Part shown: piece after piece, positions 35,810 through 46,762 of the stretch
How positions within the stretch are numbered: the first letter of the stretch is position 1
Layout: each line of letters opens with the position of its first letter
Source: Acheta domesticus
Taxonomy: Eukaryota; Arthropoda; Insecta; Orthoptera; Gryllidae
Direction: 5' to 3'
Assembly: GCA_031308135.1 (NCBI GenBank)
Contig: JAHLJT010002630.1
Span: 93,428,961 to 93,492,960 of the forward strand
DNA length: 64,000 nucleotides
The notes under the pieces: generated by a model
What the model was told of the DNA's origin: nothing
Databases searched by the model: none
Seen by the model: only the letters and a program-made list of their open reading frames with translations
Program-made: the position numbers and the translations under genes

Positions 35810-36170
35810 TAGCTCTTTAAAAAAGGTCACGTTTAGGTTTGTTAAAAAACGAATAGTTTTTACATAATTTGCGATTGAAATTTACAAAAACACTTTTCTC
35901 AAATCCGCTCCAAATTTTTTCTTTAAATATTCTCCACATATATAGTAAGGAACGATAAGAAATATGGCGCTAGTCTCATTTTCGTGTATTTCTCGTTTTT
36001 TTCGAAAATTAAAAAAAATTTAAAACTACAAAATTGAAGAAAGATTTTTGCCTCAGACAAAGTCTGTTGTACAAAATAAACTCTCCCAAAAAGGTCTTGC
36101 ACAATTTTTTGAAAAAAAACAGTAGTTTTTCTGTAATTTCTGCTTGAAATTAATGAAATATAATACATGT
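35810..36170 (+). mobile_element. Periodic element, copy 5 (internal fragment)
   Basis: Contains two AAAAAGGTC(A/T) / CAAATCCGCTCCAAATTTTT-type body segments of the 13884 family, without TIR or microsatellite. Confidence 0.45.
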
Positions 36171-36612
36171 TTCACACCAACTATGGGCCAGGATAAAAAT
36201 TGAATGAATATGAAAAATATTTTTTTTATTATAATTTCGTGTTAAAAAGGCCAATATTCTGTTTGTGTTTTCTCACACTTTACACTCACACTTACGCAGG
36301 TTTTTGTAAATTTCTCCTCAGAATACCCTGTGAGGTATGTTATACGTCATTTAATATCATCTGATCCCAAAAAAAGTTTACTGTGTGTTGAATAAAGAAA
36401 AAAAGACGGTATGGTATCGAAACTGTTATCTTACGACAAAAGGCAACTCACGAGTGAGCAACCAGAATATTCGTAATTATTTCGATGTCAATTGTGTATA
36501 TTCTAATTACTGTATTGATATAATTAGCCAAGCAAATGCACATAGTTTTGACAACACTGCGCTGGCAAGAGAGACTTGCTCGCTTCTTGGCTAAATTGGA
36601 CGTTTTCAAGTA

Positions 36613-37547
36613 CAGTAATCCCTCAACATTCGCGAGAGTTAGGTTCCCCAAAAACCTCGCGAATGTTAAATCCGCGAATGTTGAGTCTATCTTTTAATGA
36701 AGAAATGTGGGTTAGGTTTCTGGATATCAAAAATCTGTTTAAAACAGAAAGAAAAAATCTGACAATCAATTACAGAACAACTGATTAAGCGCTACTACAA
36801 ACAGAATTCACAAATAACATTCCAAAATGAAAAAAGTAATAAAGTTTTAAACTTATTACAAAGTTGAAAATGATTGGATATAGAGTTTGCTAATTTTTTT
36901 GTTTCATCACCTTTCTCGCTGTTCTAATATCCAAATATGGAAGAGTTCCTGCTTCCATTCTCTCTTAAATTTCGAAGTTATTTCTATGTTTGGATCCCAT
37001 TTGAATGCCAGTTCCACCAGAGGTTGTTGATTTTAGAACACGATCAACAGTTTTGACATTGAAGTTGCTTCAGGACGCAGTTTCGCTTTCGTTACTTCAT
37101 CATTACCGTCGAGGAGATTTTCTTAACTGATGATTTCCCGAAGCTTCTTTACAATGAGCTCATTTAATGAGAGTTGCACAGATTCTGAATGGCATTTCTG
37201 TTCATTTGGGCAAACCCTTACCTCCAATTTGACGCAACTGAATTGAATTATTTTACAATTGTGTTATTCTATAAATGTGAATTGACATTTCATCTCTGAT
37301 ATTTTTGAAGAAAGTTATACTTCGAGCTCCAAGGTCTGCCGTGTTCGTTTTTCAGATGATGATGATGATGATGTTGATGATGATGATAAAGTAAATTAAA
37401 TGTGTTCGCTTTCAAAGAAAATGTAGTACGCCCAAAAGACGTACTCGCGAATGTTGAAGTCGCGAATGTTAAAACTGGTAGCATTTCTCTAATCGCGAAT
37501 GTTCGAAACTCGCGAATAGCGAATCCGCGGATGTCGAGGGATTACTG
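36613..37547. mobile_element. pogo/Tigger-like non-autonomous element with TA duplication
   Basis: Ends CAGTAATCCCTCAACATTCG (36613-36632) and the complement of CAGTAATCCCTCGACATCCG (to 37547) are flanked by TA (36611-36612 and 37548-37549), as expected for pogo/Tigger elements. Both subterminal regions carry repeated TCGCGAATGTT motifs, at least two on the left and three on the right, probably transposase-binding repeats. A (GAT)n tract lies near 37357-37387. No transposase reading frame remains in the 935 bp. Confidence 0.75.
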
Positions 37548-38152
37548 TAATAGCTAAAATGTTAGTAGCGCAGAAAATTCAATATTTCAATATTACGTAG
37601 CTGTTTCTGACAATCTGAGAAAGTAAGTGCTGTTGTACCACCACTAGTTTCAGTTTCAATTCCCATTAATCCATTTAAAATTATATCTTACATCTTTCGA
37701 CATAGTGCTTTCAGTTGTCTTCCCTAAAATTTCGATTGCTTTCATTTGTCGATTTAATTACCCAAATCTTACGCCAGTGTTTATACACTTTAAAGCCTCT
37801 TTATTTATGTCCGGTCTGTTTGTGACTCAACATTTTTCGTCAGATCCAACTCTAGGAAAATAAACGTGTTTCTTCACTTGTTTATCACGGCAATGTCATT
37901 CTGAGGATTATTATTTACAACTTTTAATTAACACTGATGATAAAGGAAAGCTGATAAATAAATAGACATTACATGAGCAAAGCAGAATAACAGTAGCAGA
38001 AAAAAGAATATATTTCTTTTACATAAAAGAATGAAATAAATATTAGTATTGATATCAGTCATATGAACATGTTAGCCTATGATATTAAAAATAATATCAA
38101 TAAAAGGACTTTCAAATGGCTTGCCCAGCATGTTGGCATATTCGTTGAAATG

Positions 38153-38585
38153 TAAACGAATTCAGTCGCTGTCTGGAGGAGAATTCTAGCGGCCTCTGAT
38201 CGGTAGTTTGCTGTGGTTTCTCTGATCAAAACAAGGCGAATGTCGAAGAAGTACCCTAACAAACGGGCCACGGGCCGCGCGCGATCTTTCCTTTCTCTTC
38301 CATGTTCTATCCTCAACCCTTACGTACACTTACACTAACATGCACTACGCAACCACACGTGCCGGATGACTGGCCGTAAGCTTAGAGCTTATCACGGCTG
38401 GGGCGGTGCCCCGCTGATGGGAGATACCTGGTATGGGGAAAACTCCTCTAGTAGATCGACGCCAGATCTCCTCATCCCGTGGGGAAAAATCACCTCCACC
38501 TCCCGATGAATAAATCCGCACTACACTTACGGGACTTATGACCTCATAGTTAATGCGCCCGGAATCACGAATAATCAATCACTCA
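38153..38585 (+). mobile_element. tRNA-derived SINE, copy 6 (5'-truncated)
   Basis: Lacks the tRNA-like head, beginning at GAATTCAGTCGCTGTCTGGA, and ends with an AATCAATCACTCAATCAA tail. It lies less than 100 bases downstream of the donor site of the ionotropic-receptor exon, i.e. inside that gene's intron. Confidence 0.75.
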
Positions 38586-38679
38586 ATCAACGTCTTGGAC
38601 ATTGTTGGTAGTATACACATGCACTCTTTACTTTATACAATGTTATATTCAGACATGCAATTGCTTAATTGAAACTTAC

Positions 38680-40070
38680 CTTTGTAGCTTTTTGTATATC
38701 CCTGCTTCCACGTAACGTTGTATTAAGTTGTCGAAATAATGATGCAGGGTCCATCCGAATTTGGTTGGAAACGCGATATAAGCATTTGGAACAAGGCACT
38801 CCTCGACGATGTGGATTTTTGAAGAGTGAAGAGAGCCCGGCTGGAAATACAGTTGTTGGAGCCAACTTTTCCGCCAAAAGAATCCTTCATTGGGTTTGAA
38901 AGTAATGATTTTGGAGGCTTCTGCGAAAGGTTTGTGTTTTTTCATTAGTTTTTTGACCACATCGTCCTCGTCGTCTATGACATCGAACAAGCGCAAACCA
39001 TCTTCCGGCCCTGTTAACAACTCAATTTGGGAGCTGGCCTCCTCTAAAGTGTTAATTTGTGGCGGGTCGCGGGGACCCGCGAGAAAACTCATGAAAACCC
39101 CGACGAAGGCGTTTACCATGATGAGTCCGAAGACGGTGATCAGCAGCAGGAGGAAGCTAAGCATCGGGCGTTGTCCTTCGTCGAACCCTTGGCCTATGAA
39201 CGCCCGGAACGAGATCATGAGCGGATTCCGATTCCCCAGAAGCTGAACACAGGCCACAAGCGCTAGAAAAGATATACCCAGCCCGATCCACACGTCGTAG
39301 TGAAACGAGCTGAGAATGCTCTGCGCTACCTTTCCTCGCTTCCCAACTGCGATGCAAATCTGGTCCATCGCGTGAGGGTACATGACTGCCTTTCGGTGAT
39401 AGTGATGGTTTGCGTAAAGATCCCACTCGAGAAGGACCGTCTCGTCGCTCACGTCTCCGGTCCACCAATCAAACGCCACTTTTATTCCTGCTCTGTGACA
39501 AAAGGCAAGGCATTGCCCGCTGTCCAAGCGATCGACAATGGTTTTGAGAAAGAAGGAATCCAGGCTGGTGGGCCTCCACTGAGGGCTGCAGATTGCCCAG
39601 GAACCTGCCACCACTCGGACATGCGGCTTCGCAAGGCGGTCGGATGGCAAAAGGGCATGTTGGCCCGCGAGCGGTGGGTCGCTGAGGGGTAGCCTCTTGT
39701 AGGCAAAACGTTTCGTTTTATAATAATCCAAAATAGTATTTATAACTTCGTTTCTGTAACAGAGTCTTACTAATAAGCTCGAATAGTTTTGCGAAATTCC
39801 GTTTTGAATCGCCTGTTGTCCCACTTTTTCGCACTTAATGACACACTCCCTTTTTCTTTTGTACTTTTTAAATTGAAAATACTTAAAAGTTTCCACAATG
39901 GAGGGAGGTAATTTTCCACCAATCGGGCCCAACATTTGATTGGAATTTTGCGAAACATTTTCCGAAGATCCCTTTTGATTTTCCGGTCGCGAAGTGGCTA
40001 ACCACACCGCAGGGAGAACAAACGATATAATAAAAATGGCTCTAGGCACAAAAATGATGCACTGCACCAT
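38680..40070 (-). CDS. Divergent ionotropic receptor (IR), large exon lacking the last helix
   Basis: Encodes 463 codons plus two bases from ATG at 40070. Residues 1-27 are signal-peptide-like (IIFVPRAIFIISFVLPAVWL). The N-terminal part is short and Lys/Arg-rich, not a full amino-terminal domain. Around residue 258 a first membrane helix (WIGLGISFLALVACVQLL) is followed by a pore-loop region, then the second helix (MLSFLLLLITVFGLIMVNAF). Next comes PPQINTLEE, which opens ligand-binding lobe S2; S2 continues through PTKFGWTLHHYFDN and RYVEAGIYKKL. IRs are insect ion channels for smell, taste or humidity. The exon ends at the donor GTAAGT (38679-38674); reading through gives an immediate stop. 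The third helix must be in another exon, not found downstream. Confidence 0.8.
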
Positions 40071-41027
40071 CGTAGTTTTTTTATCTTTGATAATAATTGG
40101 TCAGATGCTATGATCAATGAGTTGTGTTTTCTACGATCTGTTATTTTGAAGTGATTACACTGGCATTCCAAGTTTATTAAGTCTACTCATACGCAGTAAT
40201 CTACTATCTCTTGTTTTCATTCTCAAGAGGGAAAGCCGTTTTTTAATGAAGTAAAAAATTATCCATTACCAATGCAGTATAAATAGTAGTATAATTAAAT
40301 CGAGGAATGTTATAATATTTTACCACTCGAAACTTTTATTGATATCTGAAAATGTAATCGGTATTAATGTATTGTACACAAATTTGTAACATTAATCATG
40401 CTAAAGTTCAGAAGCTTGTAAACTTACCACGACATCGCAGAGTAAGTTAAATTTCTTTCAAAATGTTTCTCTCCAAATCCAGCCTACCTCAATTTGAATT
40501 TTATATATAGTTTAGTATTCCTCAATATTCTTCCCATAGATTAAAAAGCGTTTAAAAATCTGTTTACGGTGTATTAAAAATGCATGGTATAATTAGAATG
40601 GAAATATTGAATTTGATACGAAATGAAAAAACAAAAACTTAAGCGTCCAATGAAAATTGATCTTCTGATCGTTATAAAGGCTAAAGAAATGTTTTATATA
40701 CCAGGAATAGTATCCCCATAGCCTCATCGGCGAGGGAATGATATCGGTTTGCCAACGACAGAATAACTTAAAAATGATAAATGAGAACAATACATGTCTA
40801 AACCGAACGTTTGTCCCACACTAATAATAAAGGTAGACGTTTTGTATGAAAAATTCAAGATGTAAACCAGTTGAAGAGAACGAGCATCGTTCAAATTGAT
40901 TAATGCTTTGAGTGTGTCTCCACAGTTGCATTTTTAATGCTTTGGGTGACGACTGAATTGATTTATTTAATAGCTATTTGAATGAGATATTGAGTATAAT
41001 CGTAATAGTACTGATAGTAATGATTAT
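40071..41027. other. 5' flank of the IR gene
   Basis: AT-rich. No further coding exon or clear promoter element recognised. Confidence 0.4.
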
Positions 41028-41037
41028 GATGATGATG

Positions 41038-41102
<65 letters not shown>
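41028..41102. repeat. (GAT)n/(TAA)n microsatellite
   Basis: GAT repeats pass into about 62 bp of uninterrupted ATA repeats. Poly-Ile frames across it are artefacts. Confidence 0.9.
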
Positions 41103-41103
<1 letters not shown>

Positions 41104-42363
41104 TAAACACTGGACGATAAATGTAGGTTATACTCGATTGAGACAGAAACAATAGAGAATATAACAGGGGCATGTAAAAATCTTGCTGGCACGGAATATA
41201 TGTGATGGCATACTTTGCAAAGATCGTTCACAAAGCTCTCTGGCCGTTAAAGAACATCTAAATGAGCCATTCCACGTCAAATTGCACAAAAAAGACCAAA
41301 ATGTGACCTTCATATTTTTATTTATTTTCTATTTTTTTCTATTTGTTATATGGATCAAATAAGTGAACACATGTATTTTTATTTTTTTCTAACTTTATTA
41401 TTTTCGGAAATATTGTATAATGAAATTTGCTAAAAATGACGCGCATCACTAACTTAAAAATATCATATATTTGAATACACCAATTATAGAAATTCCGTTC
41501 AAATTCCATTCGAAACTTAAAAACATGTTTAATTTTTAAGATTTTGCAAAATATTTAATTTTTTGAATTTTCAATTTTTTTTAAAAAAACTGAAATTTTC
41601 AAAATTGAATATTTTTGTAAACTCGATGAGCTAAAATTTTTTAAAAAGTATTTATAAACGCACTAGAGTATTGATAATAAGTCCAGAAAAAATAAAAGTG
41701 GGATCTCAGTAACTTTAAAAGATATTAATATTTTACGAACCAGTGTGTAATAGATTGCTGCAATAGACACGTTTTTTGCATTACTAGTCGTCGGTTTCTT
41801 TGGATGAAGCAGTAATTTAAGTACTTCTTGAGGTGGTGAAACTTCATGATTGAATTTATAAGTAATAATATTTATGTATATTAATATACATATAAATAGT
41901 ACTAATATATTTATAAATAGTTTATAAATTTATAAATAATTAAAGGACGGATTCTTGACTCAGATTTTGACTGACATTTTGAAATTTTCTCGTCCCTCAT
42001 AACTCACTTTAAATACAAGTACTCGCGTACCATAGAATTCCTGAACTTTCGTCACAATGCACAGTTTTAATGTCTTACCGAATTTACTTCAGTTCTGGTC
42101 AAAATTCCATTTTCTTCAGCCAACGTTTTAGACACTTTTATCATGCATTCGGTTGCTGCAAAAAGTCGTTTAATTTTATTGTATGTCCAACTTTCAAAAA
42201 TTGTCAAAATTTAAATTTTCAACGTCATGTCATCTGTTGAGTGAAAGTAATCGGTAAGTTACTAAATATTATCTTTGTCTGAATTTTCGATGGACGTCGA
42301 AGGATCTTCAATGCGAAAAAAAAAAATTAATCTGTGTTGGCACTTTGTACTTTCTAAAGTTTC
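41103..42363. other. AT-rich repeat-like intergenic stretch
   Basis: GAGCCATTCCACGTCAAATT near 41263 looks like the start of a dispersed non-coding repeat, and the following sequence is rich in TTTTGAAA-type motifs. No gene recognised. Confidence 0.35.
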
Positions 42364-42744
42364 TTATGGGGATGCCATTTTGTTCCAATTTCTTTTCGTG
42401 GCGGGGGTTTCTCCTATTGCAATTAAACTCATGTTTATCTTCTCTTTATTCATTTTCCAGACACTTGACGAACTATCTGAAGAGCTTAAATTGTCACTTC
42501 CTTGATTTCCACTTTTTTCACTGGACGTTCCGCTACTTTCGTTAATGCTACGGAAGCCACTGATCTCGACCCTCTCTTCATTTAGAAAAGGCCGTTTTGG
42601 AAGCCGATTCCCTTTCTTCCGAAATGAATCACAAATTCGCCAATCTAATGACTCCTGTAACTTCACCAGCAAATCGTGGTTTACGTGTCTTGGAGATTTT
42701 ATTTTTTTAAAATCGTGATCAGAAAGTTTAAATGTATTGAAACA
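42364..42744 (-). CDS. Unrecognised Ser-rich open frame, possible exon
   Basis: An open frame of about 125 residues with protein-like composition: a basic part (DHDFKKIKSPRHVNHDLL, LDWRICDSFRKKGNR) followed by a serine tract (DNLSSSDSSSS). No family recognised. It could be an exon of a host gene or a repeat-derived open frame. Convincing splice sites were not identified at either end. Confidence 0.2.
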   Translation of the reverse strand, partial: CFNTFKLSDHDFKKIKSPRHVNHDLLVKLQESLDWRICDSFRKKGNRLPKRPFLNEERVEISGFRSINESSGTSSEKSGNQGSDNLSSSDSSSSVWKMNKEKINMSLIAIGETPATKRNWNKMASP

Positions 42745-43364
42745 TCTATTTCATACGCTGATCGCCACTCATGATGCTCAGTGTACACACGATTCACAGA
42801 ACAAATACTAGCACTCTTGTCTTCATCAGTATTGCGTATTGCTGGTAATGTTGAGCAAATTTTACCACGTCCCTTGACAAGTGGTCGATTGTATTTCACG
42901 AGCAAGGTCAGGAGGGCACCCCATCCCAGGACGCAAGGACTCCGCAGTAAAATTCGTTTCGCTGACACGAGGAAAAGCATTCGTTTTGCTGTCACCCATC
43001 CCTTCTGGGGAAAGAGTGAACGTATGATTTGCTAATGTTTCTTGAAACCCAAATCAGGCAGAGGGCCATTCTTTTTATTGTTCATCCGCATTAGTATCCA
43101 AGACTGATGGAACACAATTCGTTAGTGCAGGGGCAGGAACCACGCGCCCGAATACCATACTTACAATAGATTTTTTTATCTGTACGTGTTGAGTGCCCAC
43201 TTTTTTCTTATTATGTTTTGTAGAAAATTGTAAGAAATATGCCTATTTTTTCAAATTTTAATCTGAGAGAATTCATAAATAAATTTTCGTTTTTTAAAAA
43301 CAATTACAATTTTTTATTGAAATATTTATTTTTTGAGGAAGTAATTTACAGATGAATAAAATAC
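42745..43364. other. Intergenic, nothing recognised
   Basis: Short frames only; no known protein or repeat end. Confidence 0.4.
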
Positions 43365-43725
43365 ACCTGTGCACTAACAAACGGTGCCCTAACAAACGGG
43401 CAACGGACCGCGCGCGATCTTTCCTTCCTCTTCCTTGTTCTATCCTCTCCTCTTAACATACACTAACATGCACTACACTACCACACATGCCGGGAGACCT
43501 GCCGGGAGCTTAGAGCTTGTCCCGGCTGGGGCGGTGCCCCGCTGGTGGGAGATACCTGGTTGAGAGGAAAACCTCGCTAGTCGACGGTAGGTCGGCGCCA
43601 GATCTCGTCATCCAGCGGGGAAAAGATAAATGCCACCTCCCGAGAAAAAAACACGCACAACACTTACGGGACTAATGAACGAAGTAGTTGACACGCCTGG
43701 AAACACGAATCATCAATCAAAAGAC
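43365..43725 (+). mobile_element. tRNA-derived SINE, copy 7 (5'-truncated)
   Basis: Starts within the body at CCTAACAAACGGGCAACGGA and ends with a TCATCAATCAAAA tail. Well preserved (CCGGGAGACCTGCCGGGAGC), so probably fairly young. Confidence 0.75.
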
Positions 43726-44479
43726 TGGGATGTGCAAGACACTTTACTGCGAACAGCCCACATTTTTGCGCAAATTATTGTAGAGGCACCGACAGACCCT
43801 ATAATCAGATCTGCTCCTTAGGAAACTAGTTGCAATCCGGAGTAGATTTTATATCCAAGGCGCAAATTGGAGGAATAATATAGTAATAAGAATAATAACA
43901 ACAATAATAATATATTTTATTTAATAGGTAATTATTGAACATATAAATTAAATAAATTGATGTGCCTAGGCCGAAGGCCTTTAAGCCCTTACAATATCTA
44001 CATCCTACCGCGTTTTAACCTTCCGAATTCTGGTATTCACCCCAAATGGTTGCTTCATCGCATCAAAGTCGCCGGAAAGAGATCATTAAGAGGAACCCTG
44101 AAGGGGGAAAACCCTGCCCTCAGAAGCCGAGAGGTGCTAATCTACCAGACGTTTTCGGAACTATTAATTTCCTGGTGCGGGCTTTACGCGTTCTCCTTCC
44201 ATTCTTTGGCCTCCTCCGCACCTGAAATCAAACAGCGCCACAGAAGATCGTCCCCACCATCGCCTCTGCACTTACTGTTCGGACACCCACTCCCCTTTGC
44301 CCCATAATGTGCTTATTTAATCATTTGACAGTTTCATTTTTTTATTGATTCGATGCTTTCTAGTCGATCTATCTTATCCACTCCCCAGATTTCGGCCAAG
44401 TAATTCATAGCCGGGAGAACTAGCAATTTAAACATTGTATCGCACACCTTTAAAGGTTCCGGTACCCTGCGCACTGCTC

Positions 44480-44960
44480 AAACGATTTCTTTGACAGAAA
44501 TTCTTCCTTCACTTTGCGCCGCCACTATGTGACCATTCCATCCGCCATTCATGGACAATTTTGCAGTAAGATATGTAAACGTTTTGACACGTTCGATTTC
44601 ATTCTGCGCGTAACACCATTACTCTTTGTTACCGCAAATAAACCCATTCTTGAAGACAACAATATTCTTCAGACATGTACAAAATATACTCGTGAACGCC
44701 AATCAATCCTACAGACTGATAATCTTAAAAATATTTTATACTCCACTGATTTTCAAGTAAAAATATTAACGTTGTGTAAATTATTAAAAGTGTATGACGA
44801 TTTATAAGTATGTCATTTGTAAATTACTGTTCCACTCTTGCTTAAATTATATTTTCATTATGTTATTCAATCATGTATTAAATATAGTATAACATGTATT
44901 TTTGCAGTCGCTAATAACCTTGCCGTTGATGCGACTTTAAATAAAATACATTTTTTAAAA
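44480..44960 (+). mobile_element. 3' end of a plus-strand LINE inserted in the minus-strand LINE
   Basis: An open frame to 44807 ends ...CKLLKVYDDL, followed by an untranslated region with GATGCGACTTTAAATAAAAT and an A-rich end. This layout resembles the 3' ends of jockey/R1-type LINEs. The reverse transcriptase is absent (5' truncation). It separates two parts of the older element. Confidence 0.4.
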
Positions 44961-44979
44961 AAATTGTTTTTTTGAATAT

Positions 44980-45610
44980 TTACTTTTAGTCCTCATATCT
45001 CACTATACCTCATTTCTAGGATGTTTAAACTCGTCTGTAAGCCCTCAATAGTTTCCGAACATTGAACTAAATCATCTGCTTTTAGTAATCCGGGAATTTT
45101 CAACCCATTAAATTCCGCCGCTGCTGTATCTGCTTCCTATACCCAAGTCAATGAATCGTTTATAAAGAGGATAAACAATAGCGGTGAGAGAGGAGAACCC
45201 TGTCTTACTGCTACTGTCGATTTTACTTTTCGCGCTGTACTTCCATCGCCGCACCTGAGGAAGAAATTTACTTCACTGTACATGCTCTGCAACACATTTA
45301 AAACATTGCATGAGACACCTAGCTCATTTATTTTAGCCATAAAGCTTCCCTGTGTATTGAGTCAAAAGCCTTTTTGAAATCCACAGAACTGCGATGTAAA
45401 TAGCCCCGTTTACGCGAAAGCATGTAAATTACTAGGGTATCTAACACAAAGATATTATCGGTGGTTGCAAGGTATCTTTTAAAGTCTGCCTGCAATTTTG
45501 ATATTTCACTGTATTTTTACACCCATTCACTCAGTCGCTCGTTAATTATTTTACAGAACAATATGTTTAGCGACGGTAAAAGACTAATGCCGTGATACTG
45601 TTCTGGTCAA
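44980..45610 (-). pseudogene. LINE reverse transcriptase fragment with stops
   Basis: On the minus strand: GISLLPSLNILFCKIINERL, then TTDNIFVLDTL, VDFKKAFDSIHREALW (first catalytic Asp block), VAVRQGSPLSPLLFILFIND, and KADDLV in place of the usual FADD block. Several stops and frame changes interrupt it. The order and spacing are those of a LINE RT. The style is closer to L1/R2/RTE-type than to the CR1-like copies elsewhere in the window. Confidence 0.6.
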
Positions 45611-45639
45611 TTCGTATCACCTTTTGTTCACATTATTTG

Positions 45640-46762
45640 TGCGATTTGTTCACATTATTATATTTAGGAGTGCATGTGCTTTAAATAATGTTATACATAA
45701 GGTTTCTCGAAAACTCAACCATTTTCTGAGAAAACTGGGTCAAAATTCCCCATTTTCAGAAACGCTTTAACGTCTTTTTCTCACAGATTGATCCAAATTT
45801 TCCACGGACGGACGGACGGACGGACGGACGGACGGACGGACGGACGGACGGACGGACGGACGGACGGACGGACGGACGGACGGACGGACGGACGGACGGA
45901 CGGACGGACGGACGGACGGACGGACGGACGGACGGACGGACGGACGGACGGACGGACGGACGGACGGACGGACGGACGGACGGACGGACGGACGGACGGA
46001 CGGACGGACGGACGGACGGACGGACGGACGGACGGACGGACGGACGGACGGACGGACGGACGGACGGACGGACGGACGGACGGACGGACGGACGGACGGA
46101 CGGACGGACGACGGACGGACGGACGGACGGACGGACGGACGGACGGACGGACGGACGGACGGACGGACGGACGGACGGACGGACGGACGGACGGACGGAC
46201 GGACGGACGGACGGACGGACGGACGGACGGACGGACGGACGGACGGACGGACGGACGGACGGACGGACGGACGGACGGACGGACGGACGGACGGACCGGA
46301 CGGACGGACGGACGGACGGACGGACGGACGGACGGACGGACGGACGGACGGACGGACGGACGGACGGACGGACGGACGGACGGACGGACGGACGGACGGA
46401 CGGACGGACGGACGGACGACGGACGGACGGACGGACGGACGGACGGACGGACGGACGGACGGACGGACGGACGGACGGACGGACGGACGGACGGACGGAC
46501 GGACGGACGGACGGACGGACGGATTGCTTTAAATTGGCAAAATTCGGTATCAAGGACCCACAAAAGAGGTATTCTGCCTACACCACGTGCTATTTTTTCT
46601 TAATAAGAGGGATTTTTTTCTTAATTTAGCAACTGGATTTATCCACTTTTTCGTTATGAGAACGCTGCAATGATTTTTTTTCTGCCGAAAATCCGCCGTT
46701 TTTCCGCCCAGCATTACATAACTTTCCCTATACTACGTATATACGTACTTATACGGGAAAGT
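45640..46762 (+). mobile_element. Periodic long-TIR element, copy 6 with expanded microsatellite
   Basis: A short body remnant (45640-45804, TTTCTCGAAAACTCAACCATTTTC) is followed by the giant CGGA tract. Then comes the right TIR (46524-46720; CACCACGTGCTATTTTTT, GCAACTGGATTTATCCACTT) and a 42 bp palindromic tip (46721-46762). Most of the body present in other copies is missing, so the tract joins the body end and the TIR. Confidence 0.7.
45805..46523. repeat. 719 bp (CGGA)n microsatellite
   Basis: About 180 units of CGGA, interrupted only by single-base indels near 46110 (loss of G), 46296 (extra C) and 46419 (loss of G), with no substitutions. It lies exactly at the body/TIR boundary, where other family copies have short GTCC/GGAC tracts. 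The long GRTD and PSVR reading frames across it are not genes. Confidence 0.95.

Larger units (their letters stand above)
43940..45610 (-). mobile_element. Degraded LINE (minus strand) interrupted by another element
   Basis: RT core remnants at 44980-45610 and a more C-terminal piece at about 44340-44480 (LLVLPAMNYLAEIWGVDKI, the post-RT block) are in the same orientation. Between them lies a plus-strand LINE 3' end. The stretch 43940-44340 is probably the 3' end of the minus-strand element, but shows no clear coding. Confidence 0.5.

Noticed and set aside
39057..39692. Open frames overlapping the ionotropic-receptor exon in other frames
   Set aside because: Shadows of the receptor frame, Arg/Ser/Pro-rich without domains.
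45805..46523. CRISPR-like array
   Set aside because: The repeat is a 4 bp microsatellite with no spacers, and the genome is eukaryotic.
45756..46603. Long open frames of GRTD or PSVR repeats on both strands
   Set aside because: They are the six-frame translation of a pure CGGA microsatellite, with no start context, domain or neighbouring exon.
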